Below, piece by piece: positions 62,580 through 64,000 of a stretch of 64,000 nucleotides of DNA (position 1 is the stretch's first letter; every line of letters begins with the position of its first letter). Origin of the DNA: Roseivirga sp. UBA6052 (GTDB lineage Bacteria; Bacteroidota; Bacteroidia; Cytophagales; Cyclobacteriaceae); NCBI GenBank assembly GCA_002427755.1, contig DIYO01000009.1, forward strand, positions 437,296 to 501,295, in the 5' to 3' direction. Below the pieces are notes generated by a model. It was not told the DNA's origin, did no database searches, and saw only the letters and a list, made by a program, of their open reading frames with translations. Made by a program: the position numbers and the translations under genes.

Positions 62580-63758
62580 GTGGCGATTAAGCGCATACGA
62601 TACTATATTTTTCTCAGAGACGTACTGCTTTTATCTGTTAGTGCATTTGGCGGGCCTCAGGCTCATATTGCCATGTTCATAAAGATTCTGGTTGAACGCA
62701 GGCGATATATTACCGAGGAGGAATTGATAGAATTGAATGCGCTCTGCCAAATTCTACCCGGTCCTACATCAACTCAAACGGTTACAGCAATTGGCTTCCG
62801 TCTTGGAGGAGCCGGATTGGCATACCTAACCCTTTTGGTCTGGATGTTACCTGCTGTATCGATAATGACAACAGCTGCCATCTTGGTTAATACATACCAA
62901 ACGAAGAATTTCAGTCTAGAATTTACCAAGTTTATCCAGCCAATGGCGGTAGGATTTATTAGTTATGGCGCTTTTACAATTGCTTCAAAAGTCGTGAATA
63001 CACGTACTGCTGGACTATTGATGGTTCTTTCAGCTATTGTAACCTATTTTATCTCTAAACCTGCTGCCTTACCTATTGTACTTGTAATTGCAGGTGCGAC
63101 TACCGCCTTCAACTACAAAAAGCAGGAAATTGAAGAAAAGGAAAAAGTCAAAATCAAGTGGGGCAACTTTACACTCTGGGGTTTGGTATTAGTTGCAGCA
63201 GCTCTAATTGGTGCTATTACTCAGGATCGTTTTATACTTCTTTTTGAAAACTTCTACAGAAACGGTAGTCTTATCTTTGGAGGTGGGCAAGTGCTTATAC
63301 CGTTCTTAAATACTGAGTTTGTAGAATTTAAGGGTTACCTCAGTTCAGAAGAGTTTTTATCTGGGCTTGCCATGGTACAAGCCGTTCCAGGTCCGGTCTT
63401 TTCTGTTAGCTCGTTTGTAGGAGCTTTATCTGTTCGTGACCTTGGCGTTGGTGGACAAATCTTAGCTGGTTTTATTTCAGCATGCGGAATATTTCTACCA
63501 GGAACATTCCTAATATTCTTTGTAATTCGGTTCTGGGATAGCCTAAAAAGGTATAGAGTGGTAAGAGCTTCATTGGAAGGCATAACGGCTGCAAGTTCAG
63601 GTATGGTGGCTGCTGCGGCCTTTATACTTTTTCAGCCCATAGAGAATTCTGTCATGAACGTCTCGGTAGTTATTGGAACCTTTGTTCTTCTTGCTTTTAC
63701 TAAAGTACCAAGCCCTCTCATTATACTTGCTGGTCTATTGGCAGGTTTTCTTCTTTGA
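62580..63758 (+). CDS. chrA: Chromate transporter ChrA-like protein
   Basis: This 392-residue membrane protein consists of two homologous halves, as in long-chain CHR transporters. The first half has SAFGGPQAHIAMF and ALCQILPGPTSTQTVTAIGF. The second has GGGQVLIPFLNTEFVEFKGY and AMVQAVPGPVFSVSSFVGAL, the repeated A-xxPGP-x motif. It is thought to export chromate or a related anion. The start is GTG. The 3' end overlaps the convergent gene by 38 bases. Confidence 0.9.
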   Translation: MAIKRIRYYIFLRDVLLLSVSAFGGPQAHIAMFIKILVERRRYITEEELIELNALCQILPGPTSTQTVTAIGFRLGGAGLAYLTLLVWMLPAVSIMTTAAILVNTYQTKNFSLEFTKFIQPMAVGFISYGAFTIASKVVNTRTAGLLMVLSAIVTYFISKPAALPIVLVIAGATTAFNYKKQEIEEKEKVKIKWGNFTLWGLVLVAAALIGAITQDRFILLFENFYRNGSLIFGGGQVLIPFLNTEFVEFKGYLSSEEFLSGLAMVQAVPGPVFSVSSFVGALSVRDLGVGGQILAGFISACGIFLPGTFLIFFVIRFWDSLKRYRVVRASLEGITAASSGMVAAAAFILFQPIENSVMNVSVVIGTFVLLAFTKVPSPLIILAGLLAGFLL

Positions 63759-64000
63759 TATAACTGATTCCAATACTATCCCTTTTTATATCAACCGAAG
63801 CAAAAGCTCCGAATATTAAAGGATAATTAGTATGCTCATGACCTGCATCAAGTCCTGTTGCAATCGGTATGTTAAGGTCAATGAAAAAGCTTGTAATCAG
63901 TTCTAATAAAGATTGATTGTAGTAAGATTGTCTATCCGAAATAGAGGTAAAACTCCCTAAAATCACCCCTGTCAAATCTTTGAGTTTACCAGCCCGCTTT
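63721..64000 (-). CDS. LD-carboxypeptidase (peptidase S66), 3' part only
   Basis: The minus-strand frame from the window edge reads KRAGKLKDLTGVILGSFTSI, then FFIDLNIPIATGLDAGHEHT, YPLIFGAFASVDI and DSIGISYIKEENLPI to a TAA at 63721. The LKGLxGVxLGxF and GLxxGHxxxxxPLxxGAxAxVD elements match the C-terminal third of LD-carboxypeptidases, with the catalytic His in AGHEH. These enzymes trim peptidoglycan tetrapeptides or related peptides. The 5' part, with the nucleophile serine, is outside the window. Confidence 0.72.
   Translation of the reverse strand, partial: KRAGKLKDLTGVILGSFTSISDRQSYYNQSLLELITSFFIDLNIPIATGLDAGHEHTNYPLIFGAFASVDIKRDSIGISYIKEENLPIDQQV

Noticed and set aside
1..64000. CRISPR arrays, tRNA or rRNA genes, phage or insertion sequence genes
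   Set aside because: No regularly spaced repeats, cloverleaf-like sequence, transposase or integrase motifs were seen, and intergenic gaps are too short for most of these.

Overview
The window looks like a chromosomal segment of an AT-rich, aerobic member of the Bacteroidota, most likely of the Cytophagales type. This is inferred from gene content and signals, not from a database match. The pointers are a PorZ-like type IX secretion protein, large multi-SLBB export proteins instead of a short Wza, a NusG-like capsule antiterminator, a CcmE with a CxxxY motif, a purH-mreBCD-mrdA-rodA block, little use of Shine-Dalgarno sites, and several promoter octamers fitting the Bacteroidota -7 consensus TAnnTTTG. 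No rRNA, tRNA, CRISPR array, insertion sequence or phage gene was seen. No stretch above about 150 bases lacks a gene.

Positions 1-42216, all on the minus strand, form one very large surface-glycan locus of about 39 tightly packed, often overlapping genes. In order of transcription (right to left) it begins with a PAPS-making set (cysC, cysD, cysN, cysQ). Next come a UDP-sugar 6-dehydrogenase, a UDP-glucuronate 4-epimerase-like enzyme and a WbpE-like aminotransferase. A regulatory pair follows: a winged-helix protein with a nucleotidyltransferase-like C-terminal half, and a NusG/UpxY-type antiterminator. A good promoter embedded in an inverted repeat precedes this pair. Then come a SLBB export protein and a Wzz-like co-polymerase, and a first nonulosonate module (neuB, neuC, neuA). 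Glycosyltransferases and methyltransferases come next, then a second neuC/neuB with a divergent cytidylyltransferase and a 2-hydroxyacid dehydrogenase. The left part holds an asparagine-synthase-like protein, a PglK/MsbA-like ABC exporter, a Wzy-like polymerase, further glycosyltransferases and a WecA/TagO-like initiating phosphoglycosyltransferase. It ends with a second SLBB protein, a 2OG oxygenase, a second Wzz-like protein and a Wzx flippase cut by the window edge. The simplest reading is an acidic, probably sulfated, nonulosonate-containing polysaccharide, or two glycans built from one composite locus. The sulfotransferase that would use PAPS is not in the window.

Positions 42217-42292 are a divergent promoter region with back-to-back -7 elements and an inverted repeat. 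From 42293 nearly everything is on the plus strand and is core metabolism. It starts with the cytochrome c maturation genes ccmB, ccmC, ccmD, ccmE and ccmF, with a four-helix-bundle S23-type gene inserted between ccmE and ccmF. A DUF2520 Rossmann protein, a UbiA prenyltransferase, purN and purH follow, then the rod-shape and peptidoglycan elongation genes mreB, mreC, mreD, mrdA and rodA. An unknown helical protein is encoded on the minus strand at 56712-57704. After it come a 2Fe-2S ferredoxin, thymidine kinase, porZ, recO, a second 2OG oxygenase and chrA. The 3' end of an LD-carboxypeptidase gene enters from the right edge on the minus strand.

The parts most worth a second look are the regulatory pair with its operator-like promoter (34013-35106), the duplicated nonulosonate and export modules, the PAPS genes without a visible consumer, and the S23 insertion in the ccm operon.
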